This document shows, piece by piece, positions 1 to 8,614 of a stretch of DNA of 56,962 bases (position 1 is the stretch's first letter; every line of letters starts with the position of its first letter). The stretch is from NCBI GenBank assembly GCA_024276195.1, contig JAJRXR010000001.1, positions 1 to 56,962 on the forward strand, in the 5' to 3' direction. Below the pieces are notes generated by a model, which saw nothing but the letters and a program-made list of their open reading frames with translations, was not told the origin of the DNA and made no database searches. This DNA is from Planctomycetota bacterium (lineage in GTDB: Bacteria; Planctomycetota; Phycisphaerae; Phycisphaerales; UBA1924). Both the position numbers and the translations under genes were made by a program.

Positions 1-1
1 C

Positions 2-787
2 AAGATGTCGCCCGAGATGCTGCGCAGCGCGATCACGCCCAACAGCCGCGTGCTGGTGCTCAACTCGCCGAGCAACCCGTGCGGGACGATGTATTCGCCC
101 GACGAGCTGCGCGCTCTCGCGGCGGTCGTCGCCGACGCGGCGCGGTCCACCGCCCCGGGGCTCGTGATTCTCACCGATGAGATCTACGAAAAAATCGTCT
201 ACGGCGGGATCGAGCATTTTTCGATCGGCAGCGTGCCCGAGGTCGCGGAGCGCACGTTCACGCTCAACGGGCTGAGCAAGGCGTACGCGATGACGGGCTG
301 GAGGATCGGGTATGGCGCGATGCCGGGCGAGTTTGGCAGGACGCTCATCAAGGCCATCGGCACCCTGCAGGGCCAGATGACGACCAACATCACCTCGTTC
401 AACTACCCCGCGATCCGCGTCGCGCTGACCGAGTGCGCCGGCGAGGTCGAGGCGATGCGCCAGGCGTTCGGGCGGCGGGCCGAGCTGATCCACCGGCGGA
501 TCTCGACCATCCCGGGCGTCGCCTGCCCGCGCCCGACCGGGGCGTTCTATGTCTTCCCGGACATCTCGGGGCTGTTCGGCTCGACCACGCCCGCTGGGCG
601 CTCGATCAACTCGGCGAGTCATCTGTGTGAGGCGCTACTCGATGAGGCGCTGCTGGCGTTCGTGCCGGGTGAAGACTTCGGCGGGTGCGGCGCCAACCAC
701 GTCCGCATCTCGTTCGCCTGCTCTGAGGACGAGATCAACGCGGGCATGGACCGGCTCGCGGCGTTCGTGCAGAAACTCGGCGTCTGA
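2..787 (+). CDS. aspC: Aspartate/aromatic aminotransferase, class I (5' partial)
   Basis: PLP-dependent fold-type I aminotransferase, expected to move an amino group between aspartate (or a related amino acid) and a 2-oxo acid in the cytosol. The gene enters from the left edge, so the N-terminal third is missing. Visible are the NSPSNPCGTMYS segment (the family's NPxNPTG-like loop), LTDEIYEKIVY with the cofactor-contacting Asp and Tyr, and SKAYAMTGWRIGY, whose Lys (about visible residue 92) forms the internal aldimine. Near the end, VRISFA supplies the conserved Arg that binds the substrate carboxylate. The stop is TGA, and 44 bases separate it from the next gene. The family is certain; the exact substrate is not. 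Confidence 0.9.
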   Translation, partial: KMSPEMLRSAITPNSRVLVLNSPSNPCGTMYSPDELRALAAVVADAARSTAPGLVILTDEIYEKIVYGGIEHFSIGSVPEVAERTFTLNGLSKAYAMTGWRIGYGAMPGEFGRTLIKAIGTLQGQMTTNITSFNYPAIRVALTECAGEVEAMRQAFGRRAELIHRRISTIPGVACPRPTGAFYVFPDISGLFGSTTPAGRSINSASHLCEALLDEALLAFVPGEDFGGCGANHVRISFACSEDEINAGMDRLAAFVQKLGV

Positions 788-831
788 GGGCGCGTTGCTC
801 CTGCTGTCCTCCCCCCCACTACGATCGCCCG

Positions 832-2307
832 ATGCCGCCGCCCAAGCCAACACCCGCGCAGGTCAAGCAGCTCACGGCCCAAGCGTTGCAACTGATGCGC
901 ACCGGGCGCATGGACCAGGCCATTGTGCTGGCCAACCGCGGGCTCGAGGGCGACCCGCGCAGCGTGACGCTGCTGCTCGTCCGCGGCGCCGTTTTGACAC
1001 GGGGGGGCAAGCCCGAGCAGGCCCTCGACTCGATCGAGCGGGCCATCGCGCTCGAACCCGGGCGCCCGCAGGGATACCTCGAGCTGGGCATGGCGCAGCA
1101 GGCCCTGCACCAGCTCGATTCGGCGGAGGCCTCGTTCGAGCGGGCGCGCTCGCTCGCGCCCGACTCGGGCGACACGCTCGCGGCGATCGCCAACCTCAAA
1201 CGCAAGCGCGGGGACCACGCGGGGGCGTTGAAAGGCGTCGAGGGCGCGGTGCTCGACGGGAGCGCCAACTCGGCGTGTGTGCAGCTCTTCGCCGAGCTGA
1301 GCAAACGCCTTGATCGCGCGGGCGAGGGCATCGACGCGGTGCGCGCGCATCTTGAAGGCGACCGCGTCTGGCCCTTCTATGTCCGGCGTCTGACATGGGC
1401 GCTCGGCGAGCTGCTCGACAGCGCCGGGCGGTATGACGAGGCGTTCGAGTGCTACGAGCGTGTCAACGAGATGGACAAGCCCGCGTGGGACGCTGACGCC
1501 TTCGAGGGCGCTGTTGATCGGATGATCGAACGCTGGACACCCGAGGCGTTCGGGGCGTTGTGCGCGGGGGGTGTGGAATCGGAGGCGCCCGTGTTCATCG
1601 TCGGGATGCCGCGGTCGGGGACGACGCTTGTCGAGCAGATCATCGCCAGCCACCCGAGGGCGTTCGGCGGGGGCGAGATCGGGCTCGCGGCCCAGCTCGC
1701 GGCCCAGCTTCGCCCGGAGAAACGCCCGTTTGCGCTGTTCGAAGACCCGGCCCAGATCGGGCGCTCGCGCCTGTCACGGTTTGGTCGGGGCGCGATCAAG
1801 CATCTGTGCGGGCTCGAGAAGAACGCCGAGCGGATTACCGACAAGCAGCCCGAGTCGATCCTGCACCTGGGGCTGATCCGCGCGGCGTTGCCCGGGAGCA
1901 CGATCATCAACTGCGCCCGCAACCCGCTGGACACCTGCCTGTCGTGCTACATCCAGGACTTTCAGAACATCTTCGGCTTCGCCTGGGCGAGGGACCAGGC
2001 CGCGCTCGGGCGCTACTACAACGACACGCAGCGCGCCATGGAACACTGGACCGGGACGCTGGGCATCCGGGTCCACACGGTGGTGTACGAGGACATGGTC
2101 GCGGACCAGGGGGGCGAATCTCGCAGGCTGATCGGGGCGATCGGGCTCGGGTGGGACGACGCGTGCGAGCGGTTCTACGAGAAGAAGCGCGTGGTGCGCA
2201 CCGCGAGCGAATATCAGGTGGACCAGCCGATCTACACCCGCTCGGTCCGGCGGCACGAGCGGTACGCGGAGCACCTGGGGGCATTGAGGGAGGCGCTCGG
2301 TCTCTGA
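832..2307 (+). CDS. TPR-repeat sulfotransferase
   Basis: Cytosolic protein of 491 residues with two parts. Residues about 10 to 230 are helical tetratricopeptide repeats, for example GRMDQAIVLANRGL and a repeat containing LDSAEASFERARSLAP. The C-terminal half is a PAPS-dependent sulfotransferase: FIVGMPRSGTTLVEQII (about residue 252) is the 5'-phosphosulfate loop, and NCARNPLDTCLSCY carries the Arg and Ser of the 3'-phosphate site. TPR-sulfotransferase fusions are a known bacterial family that sulfates proteins or small molecules, with the TPR part presumably presenting the substrate. The substrate cannot be told here. It follows the aminotransferase by 44 bases and may be co-transcribed with it. 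Confidence 0.85.
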   Translation: MPPPKPTPAQVKQLTAQALQLMRTGRMDQAIVLANRGLEGDPRSVTLLLVRGAVLTRGGKPEQALDSIERAIALEPGRPQGYLELGMAQQALHQLDSAEASFERARSLAPDSGDTLAAIANLKRKRGDHAGALKGVEGAVLDGSANSACVQLFAELSKRLDRAGEGIDAVRAHLEGDRVWPFYVRRLTWALGELLDSAGRYDEAFECYERVNEMDKPAWDADAFEGAVDRMIERWTPEAFGALCAGGVESEAPVFIVGMPRSGTTLVEQIIASHPRAFGGGEIGLAAQLAAQLRPEKRPFALFEDPAQIGRSRLSRFGRGAIKHLCGLEKNAERITDKQPESILHLGLIRAALPGSTIINCARNPLDTCLSCYIQDFQNIFGFAWARDQAALGRYYNDTQRAMEHWTGTLGIRVHTVVYEDMVADQGGESRRLIGAIGLGWDDACERFYEKKRVVRTASEYQVDQPIYTRSVRRHERYAEHLGALREALGL

Positions 2308-2376
2308 ACTCTCAGAATAAGACGCCGAGGTTTCGGTGAATGAGCGGGGGCGCCATTCCGAGTAATCTGGTTCAGT

Positions 2377-2859
2377 ATGCACGGGAAGACAACAGGCAGG
2401 CGAACGGCGTGGATCGCGCGTGCGGTCTCGGGCGTTGGAGCGGTCTACGCGGTCGTGTCGGTCTTGCCGTTGATTCTTCTGCTGGTCTTCTCGGGCGGAT
2501 GGGTGACTGAACGGGCGTCATTGATCAGGGTCACAACCTACAAAGGGCGTGAGTACTCGGCGCTCGGGCTGACCTATACCGGAACCGCTGGCTCGGTGCT
2601 GCTCTGGGCCGAGATCGTTCTCGTGCTGTTTGCGACCTTTCTTTCGACCCGGCGGGGGCGGATCGCGATGGGCGCCCACGCGGCGTTGGTCGCCTGGGGG
2701 GCGTTGCTCGCCATCGGCGTGTGGTGGGTGGTGCTCGCTGCAGATTACCGGGACGCGCGGTGGATGCTGCCGATCGTGACCGTTGGTTTGGCGTTGTTGA
2801 CTGCGCGAGCGGGGCTGGCGATCGGTCCAGCTCACACCGCTGCCCGGGCGGCGCCCTGA
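2377..2859 (+). CDS. Small integral membrane protein, unknown function
   Basis: Protein of 160 residues that I do not recognise. It begins with a basic stretch (KTTGRRTAWIAR) and has about four hydrophobic helices: residues about 18 to 38, 68 to 90, 97 to 120 and 128 to 152. A short extracytoplasmic loop between the first two contains YKGREYSALG. The third helix holds a Trp-rich patch (WWVVL). Codon use is typical of the window (G/C in third positions), which supports it being real. It ends 49 bases before the convergent scpA stop. No enzyme motif is visible and no function is proposed. Confidence 0.65.
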   Translation: MHGKTTGRRTAWIARAVSGVGAVYAVVSVLPLILLLVFSGGWVTERASLIRVTTYKGREYSALGLTYTGTAGSVLLWAEIVLVLFATFLSTRRGRIAMGAHAALVAWGALLAIGVWWVVLAADYRDARWMLPIVTVGLALLTARAGLAIGPAHTAARAAP

Positions 2860-2908
2860 CGCTCAGAACTCAGCGCCCGGTGTCTCTTGAGGAGCAAGAG
2901 GCGGTCAG

Positions 2909-3799
2909 CTACGCCCGATCGGCTTCAGGCGTCTCGGTCTCGGTCTCGGGCTCGGGGCGGAGTTCGAGCTCGATCTCGCCTCCGATATCGCTCTGGAGAA
3001 CGGCGACGCGCTGGTCGCGGATGAGCGTGAGCATCGCGAGGAAGAGCCCGATCATCTCGCCCTTGCTGCGTCCGGTGAGAATGCGGCGCAGGCTCAGACG
3101 CGGGGGGGCATCCTGGGCGGCGCCGTCGCGCGCGAGTCGGTCGAGCAGGTCCGCAGCGTGGAGCTCGATTGGGGTGTCGTCGGCGATGATCTCGTGCTCG
3201 CCCAGACGATCGAAGTTGACCGAGGCGACGATTTCCTGGAACGCTTCGAGCAGGTCGCTCAGCCCGAGGTCTTCCATGTCGAGCTCACCGAGCTCCTCGG
3301 CGGCGTCGCGGACGAGCTGCTCGTCGGAGGCTGCGGGGACGACCGGGGCGCGCTGGGCCCACTCCAGACGGCGGTGATTGAGCGCGTCGGCCGCGTCGCG
3401 GTATTTTTTGTAATCGAGGAGCTGACGCACCAGCTCGGCCCGCGGGTCGGGACGGTCTTTCTGCGCCGCGTCCGGGTCGTTCTCGGGCGCGTCGCCCAGC
3501 TCGGACGGGCTGATCGGGTTGATCATGCGCGACTTGATCTCCATCAGCGTCGCGGCCATCACCAGAAACTCGCCCGCGAGGTCGATGTCGATCCGCTCAA
3601 TCTGCTCGAGCTGGTCCATGTACTGGTCGGTGAGCGCGGCGACGGGGATGTCTGTGACGTCAACCTCGGCCCGGCGGATGAGAAACAACAGAAGATCCAG
3701 CGGGCCTTCGAAGGCGTCGAGGCGGACCCGGTAGTTGGTCTGGCTGGGGGCCTGGCCGGGCGTTGGGCTGGTGTTCTGATTCGCGGCTGGGGCGGTCAT
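2909..3799 (-). CDS. scpA: Segregation and condensation protein A
   Basis: ScpA is the kleisin subunit of the bacterial SMC-ScpAB condensin and bridges SMC heads during chromosome segregation. The N-terminal kleisin motif DAFEGPLDLLLFLIRR is present at about residue 29, followed by the helical segment with VDVTDIPVAALTDQYMDQL and LAGEFLVMAATLMEIKSRM. The C-terminal winged-helix part is recognisable around LRRILTGRSKGEMIGLFLAML. Length (296) is slightly above the usual 240 to 280 because of a disordered N-terminal lead and an acidic tail rich in ETETE. It starts at ATG 3799 and stops at TAG. It is divergent from kdsD with 101 bases between. scpB is not adjacent. Confidence 0.92.
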   Translation of the reverse strand: MTAPAANQNTSPTPGQAPSQTNYRVRLDAFEGPLDLLLFLIRRAEVDVTDIPVAALTDQYMDQLEQIERIDIDLAGEFLVMAATLMEIKSRMINPISPSELGDAPENDPDAAQKDRPDPRAELVRQLLDYKKYRDAADALNHRRLEWAQRAPVVPAASDEQLVRDAAEELGELDMEDLGLSDLLEAFQEIVASVNFDRLGEHEIIADDTPIELHAADLLDRLARDGAAQDAPPRLSLRRILTGRSKGEMIGLFLAMLTLIRDQRVAVLQSDIGGEIELELRPEPETETETPEADRA

Positions 3800-3900
3800 C
3801 GGCTCGCGTCCTCCGTGCTCGGGCTCGCCCGCCCGGTCGTGCGACCTTGCGAGTGTACACCGGCGCCCGGCTGAGCCCCACCTGACCTATCCTTGTCGGC

Positions 3901-4971
3901 ATGAACGATCGCCCGACTGACAACCCGACCCGGGACGCTCCGCCCCGCCCGGAGGCGGCGAGCGACAGCGCCGCGGGCGAGCTTGAGCTGATCCGCAGGG
4001 TGCTGCTCGACGAGGCCCGGGCGATCGAGGCGATCAGCGCGGGCGTTGGGCAGGAGTACACGCGGGCGTGCTCGCTGATCGAGCGGTGCGCCGGGCAGGG
4101 CGGGACGGTGCTGGTCTCGGGGCTGGGCAAGTCCGGGCATGTGGGCGCGAAGATCAGCGCGACGCTGGCCTCGGTCGGGATCGCGTCGCACGCGGTCCAC
4201 CCGACGGAAGCCGCCCACGGCGACCTGGGGCGGTTCCGCACGCTCGATCTGGCGATCTGCCTCTCGCACTCGGGCGAGACGGACGAGGTTGTGGCGCTCG
4301 CGGCGACGCTGCGCCAGGACCGGCTCCCGATCATCGCGATCACGCGCGGCGCCCGCGAGGGCGAGGCGCCATCTCGCCTTGAGCGTCTGGCGGATGTCAC
4401 GCTGGCGGTCGGGGTCCGGGGCGAGGCGGGAGCGGGGCTGATGGCGCCGACGTCTTCGACGACGGCGACAATGGCGGTGGGCGACGCGCTGGCGCTGGCC
4501 GTGGCGCGGCGGCGGAACTTTACGAACGAGGACTTCGCCAGGCGTCACCCGGGCGGGCAGCTCGGGGGGTTGCTCCAGCCGGTGGTCGAGCTGCTGCGGT
4601 TCCGGGCGGGGGAGAACCTGCCGCTGGTTGAGCCGGGCGTGAGCGTGGAATCGGCGCTGCGCGATGTCGAGAAAAGCGGGCGCCGGCCTGGGGCGCTGCT
4701 GGTTGTGGAGGACGATCGCCTGATCGGGATCTTTACCGACGGCGACCTGCGCCGCCTTGTCCTGAGCGACCCGGCCCAGATGAAGCGCCCGATCCGCGAG
4801 GTCATGAGCCCCGGGCCTCGGACGATTTCGGACAGCGCCCTGGCCCGGGACGCGGTCGCGGCTTTCCGCGAGCACCGCCAGGACGAGATCCCGGTGGTGG
4901 ATGATCGCGGGCGCCCGGTGGGACTGCTGGATGTGCAGGACCTGATCTCACGCCGGCTGGTGCAGGACTGA
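3901..4971 (+). CDS. kdsD: Arabinose-5-phosphate isomerase (KdsD/KpsF)
   Basis: Converts ribulose-5-phosphate to arabinose-5-phosphate, the first committed step to Kdo for LPS. The order is an N-terminal SIS sugar-isomerase domain (VLVSGLGKSGHVGAKIS at about residue 63; the HPTEAAHGDLG segment carries the family's catalytic residues), then two CBS domains from about residue 225 to the end (GIFTDGDLRRL; DEIPVVDDRGRPVGLLDVQ). Length 356 against the usual 320 to 330; the excess is a Pro-rich N-terminus. Its TGA overlaps the ATG of kdsC, so the two are translationally coupled. The kdsD-kdsC order matches the LPS operon of enterobacteria. Confidence 0.95.
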   Translation: MNDRPTDNPTRDAPPRPEAASDSAAGELELIRRVLLDEARAIEAISAGVGQEYTRACSLIERCAGQGGTVLVSGLGKSGHVGAKISATLASVGIASHAVHPTEAAHGDLGRFRTLDLAICLSHSGETDEVVALAATLRQDRLPIIAITRGAREGEAPSRLERLADVTLAVGVRGEAGAGLMAPTSSTTATMAVGDALALAVARRRNFTNEDFARRHPGGQLGGLLQPVVELLRFRAGENLPLVEPGVSVESALRDVEKSGRRPGALLVVEDDRLIGIFTDGDLRRLVLSDPAQMKRPIREVMSPGPRTISDSALARDAVAAFREHRQDEIPVVDDRGRPVGLLDVQDLISRRLVQD

Positions 4972-5486
4972 TGGACGCAACGGGCGCAAACCGGGTCCGC
5001 CTGCTCGTCCTGGACGTGGACGGGGTGATGACGGACGGGTCGATCGTCTACGACGAGCAGGGGCGCGAGCTGAAGTTCTTCAGCGTGCGCGATGGGTTCG
5101 GGATCCGCCTGTGGAAAGAGGCGGGCTTCGGGGTCGCGGTCATCACGGCACGCGGGGGCGCCCACGTCCGGCGGCGCTGCGAGGAGTTGGGCATCGAACA
5201 CGTGATCGAGGGCTCGAAGAACAAGGGCGAGGCGATCGACGCGCTGAGCGAGCGAACAGGCGTGCCCCCGGGCGAGATGGCCTGCCTGGGCGACGACTGG
5301 CCCGATCTGGCGATGTTCGGGCGGGTGGGGTATCCGATGGCGGTCGCGGATGCAGAAGAGCTGGTTCGTGAGCGGGCGAGGTACATCACAGAGCGATCCG
5401 GGGGGCGGGGGGCGGTCCGTGAGGCGGTCGAGCATTTGTTGATAGCTCGCGGGCTGATGGGCGAGGCCCGGTCACGGTACGATTGA
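4971..5486 (+). CDS. kdsC: 3-deoxy-manno-octulosonate-8-phosphate phosphatase
   Basis: HAD-family phosphatase that removes the 8-phosphate from Kdo-8-P before activation to CMP-Kdo. The first 20 residues hold the HAD nucleophile motif LDVDGVMTDG, followed by SVRDGFGIRLWKEAG and the motif II region VITARGG. KNKGEAI supplies the motif III Lys, and CLGDDWPDLAMF the Mg-binding Asp pair. Length 171 is normal for this tetrameric cap-less (C0) family. It overlaps the kdsD stop by one base and is followed three bases after its TGA by the large LptC-like gene, so all three form one transcription unit. Confidence 0.95.
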   Translation: MDATGANRVRLLVLDVDGVMTDGSIVYDEQGRELKFFSVRDGFGIRLWKEAGFGVAVITARGGAHVRRRCEELGIEHVIEGSKNKGEAIDALSERTGVPPGEMACLGDDWPDLAMFGRVGYPMAVADAEELVRERARYITERSGGRGAVREAVEHLLIARGLMGEARSRYD

Positions 5487-5489
5487 GGC

Positions 5490-8400
5490 ATGGGACGGAA
5501 AGGAAGCCGCCTGGGGATGGTTGAGCGGACGGGGTTGTATATCGCCGCGTCGCTGGCTGTCGTGTTTTCGATCCTGGTGGTGGTCTTCGCGGTGCGGGGG
5601 GGCGGGGCCGCCTCGGCGACGGCGCAGGACCCGGACCGGGAGATGCCCCCGGACATCACGGACATCCTGGGCGGCGACGCCGGCTCGGGGATGTACCTGG
5701 AGCTGACGGACAAGGACGACCCGACGCGCCTGGCGGGGGTGCTCTCGGCGGAGTCGTACGACCCGGTGAGCCCGATGGAGCGGAGCGTGGTCGAGCCGCG
5801 CCTGTGGTACTTCCTCAGAGACGGGCGAACGCTGCACGTCGAGGCGAACAGCGGGCGGTTCTTCATGTCCGGCGGGCAGGCCAACAGCACGCCCGAGTCC
5901 GGGCGCCTGAGCGGGGACGTGATAATCCGCGTGTTCAACGCGCTCGAGGGCGGGCGGCGCCCGGTGCTCGGTCAGGACGAGGCGCTGCTGGTCGCGCGGA
6001 CAGACAAGGCCCTCGAGTTTGACCAGCGCAACGCGCGCCTGGCGACGACCGGGCGCGTCCACATCGTCAGCGGTCCCGTCGAGTTCGCCGGGACGTACAT
6101 GACCGCGGTGATCAACCAGGTCAAAGAGCGTCTGGAGCTGCTCGAGTTCCGCGAGGGCGAGTACATCCGGTACACGCCCGCGCTGGCGCAGGAAGAGACG
6201 CCCGGCGACGAGGAGCCCGATGCGCCGACACCCGGCGCGCGCACTTCTGGCGAGGTGCCAGAACAACCCAGCTCCGTCGCGAGCGCGGAAGCGCCTCAAG
6301 CCCCGGCGCCAAAGATCGACGAATACCAGATCGCGTTTCTCGATGGCGTGACCATCTCGCACACCACGCTCCAGACCTTCGGCGACAAGCTCGACCTGTG
6401 GGTCCGCCTGATCGACAACACCATCTCGCCCGACGCCTTCGGCGGAGCGTTCGGGGCGACGACCCCGGCGGCGCAAACAAAGCCGCAGGCGGGCGCGGTG
6501 AACCCCGCGTTCATCGAGAATATCGACGAGCCCGGCGGCGCTGACACGGACGAATCGGAAGCGGTTGTCGCCGAGGCGGAAGAGGGCGAGCTCGACGGGA
6601 GCGTGCCGATCACGCTGACGTGGAGCGGGCCGCTGGTGATCAAGCCGCTGAGCGTGACGCCCGAGGAGCTTGAGGATTCGGACGTGTCGTTCCGTCTGAC
6701 GGCCGAGCGGACCGGGCTTGTCCGCCTGGAAGATCCGTCGCGCGGGCTGAGCGGACGGGTCGTGGCGATGGAGGGCAAGGCGACGACGCGGGATCTGACG
6801 CTGTCTGGCCCGGGCGGGACCATCGAGCTGACGTGGGAGGGCGTGGGCTCGTACACGGGCAGCAGGGCGCAGGTGAACTTCATGGCGGGCACGGTCCACT
6901 CGCGCGGGCCGAGCGTGTTTGACGTGGCGCTGAGCGCTGATGGCGAAACTGACACTGGCGACGAGAGCGGTGAGGCGCGGCGCGGGCGGATCCGGTGCAC
7001 CGAGCAGGCGGACTTCCAGTTCCGGGTTGTCGATGGGATGATGACCGAGGAGCTGGAGATCGCCACGTTCCTGGGCGATGTCGAGGCGACGGACGGGCTG
7101 GCGAAGCTCGAACAGGGCGACGCGCTGACGGCGCTGTTCATCGAGAAGGACGGGGGCGAGCTGCGCCTGGCCCAGATCGAGATCGAAGGCGGGATCGCGA
7201 CCGACGGACGCGGGCGGCGCGCTCAGGGCGAGCTGATGCGAGTCAACTTCGCGCCCGGAACCCGCGGCGAGGATCTCGACCCGGTGCGATTTACGGCCAG
7301 GGGCGATGTGCGGATGGTCGCCGATGATATGGAGCTCAAGTCCGACCAGCTCGACACGCGCCTGGCGCGTGACGAGCAAGGCGAGATCATCGTGACGGAG
7401 ATCAACGCCCGCACGGGCGTCGAGTTCAAGGGTCAGCAGGGGAGCTGGGCCAAGGCGGACGAGATGCACGGCGACGGGCTGCTCGAGGTCGTCACATTCC
7501 TGGGCGCGCCGGCGCAGGTCGGCAGGTCGGGCGGGCTGATCTCGGGGTTCGAGATTATTCTCGACGCGCAGAAGCGCACGGCCGAGGTGTACGGGCCGGG
7601 GCGGTTCGAGAAGGACGACACGCTCGACGCGGGCGGGCGCCTGGGCGGGTTCGCGTGGGCGAGCTGGTCCGAGTGGATGATGTTCGATGATTACAGTGGG
7701 CGCCTTGAGTGCGTGGGCGAGGCCAAGGTCGAGTCGCGACCCGATCCCCTGACGCTCGACACGCTCGGGGCGGACCGGGTGCTCGTGGAGCTGACGCCGC
7801 TGGGGCAGATCGGCGGCGCCAGCGAGGGCGGTGACGAGCGCCGGCTCATCCGCGTGAGCGCGCTGGGCAAGGCGGGGCCGGCGAGAACGATGGCCAGCGC
7901 CGAGACGCGGATCTTTGCTAGCGACGATCCCGAGCGGGTCGAGCAGATCTTTTATCTTGAGGGATCAGAGATCTACGCCAACGCGGTTGATGAGACGCTC
8001 AGCGTGCCGACGGCGGGCAAGATGCTGATGCTCGACCGGCGCCCGGACGAGACGCGTGGGCAGGTGGAGGGGATGCCGCTGATCGCGCGGGGCCCGGGCC
8101 AGTCGCTGTTCACCTGGGTCGGGTCCATGTCGCTCGACCGGGCTTCGGGCGAGGCGACGCTGGAGCGCAAGGTCCGAGTGATCCACCAGAGCCTGTCCAA
8201 CGGCGGGTTTACGGAGCTTGAATCAGAGCGTTTGCTGGTGCAGCTGCGCGAGACGGGCGACGGCGCCTCGCCTTCGGGCGCGCTCAAGGGCGAGCTGCTG
8301 TACGCCTATGCGCAGGGCGCGGTGTACTTCAAGGGCGGGTCGCGCGAGCTGATCGCCGACGAGCTGGAGTACGACGCGGTCTCGGGCAGCGCGTTCGCCC

Positions 8401-8555
8401 GCGCGGCGCCGGGCAACAGCGTGACACTGTTTGACGCGGCGCGTCCGGCTCCGGTGAGCGCACAGACGATCTTCTGGGATCTCGTGCGTGACCGGATCGA
8501 GGTTGATCGCCCGGCGCCGGTGGCGGCGCCGCGGGGTGGGTCGGGCAGGCCTTAG
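5490..8555 (+). CDS. lptC: Giant LptC/OstA-like periplasmic LPS-transport protein
   Basis: A 1021-residue protein directly after kdsC, the place that lptC holds in the kdsD-kdsC-lptC-lptA-lptB operon of enterobacteria. A single N-terminal membrane anchor (about residues 14 to 35) is followed by a long periplasmic part. Residues about 60 to 235 resemble LptC/OstA beta-jellyroll sequence (GRLSGDVIIRVF, ARLATTGRVHIV). Similar strand patterns recur near residues 286 (VTISHTTLQTFGDKLDL), 524 (ATFLGDVEATDGLAKLEQGD), 600 (RFTARGDVRMVADDMELKSD), 640 to 690, and 938 (YAQGAVYFKGGSRELIADEL). Acidic Pro/Ala linkers lie near 235 to 275 and 345 to 370. Ordinary LptC is about 190 residues and LptA about 185. 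No lptA or lptB follows. The LPS role is inferred from position and fold-like pattern. Stop is TAG. Confidence 0.72.
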   Translation: MGRKGSRLGMVERTGLYIAASLAVVFSILVVVFAVRGGGAASATAQDPDREMPPDITDILGGDAGSGMYLELTDKDDPTRLAGVLSAESYDPVSPMERSVVEPRLWYFLRDGRTLHVEANSGRFFMSGGQANSTPESGRLSGDVIIRVFNALEGGRRPVLGQDEALLVARTDKALEFDQRNARLATTGRVHIVSGPVEFAGTYMTAVINQVKERLELLEFREGEYIRYTPALAQEETPGDEEPDAPTPGARTSGEVPEQPSSVASAEAPQAPAPKIDEYQIAFLDGVTISHTTLQTFGDKLDLWVRLIDNTISPDAFGGAFGATTPAAQTKPQAGAVNPAFIENIDEPGGADTDESEAVVAEAEEGELDGSVPITLTWSGPLVIKPLSVTPEELEDSDVSFRLTAERTGLVRLEDPSRGLSGRVVAMEGKATTRDLTLSGPGGTIELTWEGVGSYTGSRAQVNFMAGTVHSRGPSVFDVALSADGETDTGDESGEARRGRIRCTEQADFQFRVVDGMMTEELEIATFLGDVEATDGLAKLEQGDALTALFIEKDGGELRLAQIEIEGGIATDGRGRRAQGELMRVNFAPGTRGEDLDPVRFTARGDVRMVADDMELKSDQLDTRLARDEQGEIIVTEINARTGVEFKGQQGSWAKADEMHGDGLLEVVTFLGAPAQVGRSGGLISGFEIILDAQKRTAEVYGPGRFEKDDTLDAGGRLGGFAWASWSEWMMFDDYSGRLECVGEAKVESRPDPLTLDTLGADRVLVELTPLGQIGGASEGGDERRLIRVSALGKAGPARTMASAETRIFASDDPERVEQIFYLEGSEIYANAVDETLSVPTAGKMLMLDRRPDETRGQVEGMPLIARGPGQSLFTWVGSMSLDRASGEATLERKVRVIHQSLSNGGFTELESERLLVQLRETGDGASPSGALKGELLYAYAQGAVYFKGGSRELIADELEYDAVSGSAFARAAPGNSVTLFDAARPAPVSAQTIFWDLVRDRIEVDRPAPVAAPRGGSGRP

Positions 8556-8614
8556 CGGGTACACCACGGGGCGGGGAATGGACCGGTCGGAAACCGGCCC
8601 CACCGGGGATGCGC
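8556..8614. repeat. Convergent intergenic region with palindromic hairpin
   Basis: The 59 bases between the convergent ends of the LptC-like gene and nuoC hold a small hairpin at 8583 to 8597, with arms CCGGT and ACCGG around a CGGAA loop, flanked by GC-rich sequence ending CCCCACC. There is no T-run, so if it terminates transcription it is not a classical intrinsic terminator. Its arm-GGAA-arm-CCCACC layout resembles the other short palindromes in this window (53208 to 53223 and 55879 to 55899), which suggests a repeat family. Confidence 0.4.

Noticed and set aside
5472-7469. Long minus-strand frame opposite the LptC-like gene
   Set aside because: Low-complexity Arg/Leu/Asp translation typical of an antisense shadow; the plus strand has operon context and a signal anchor.
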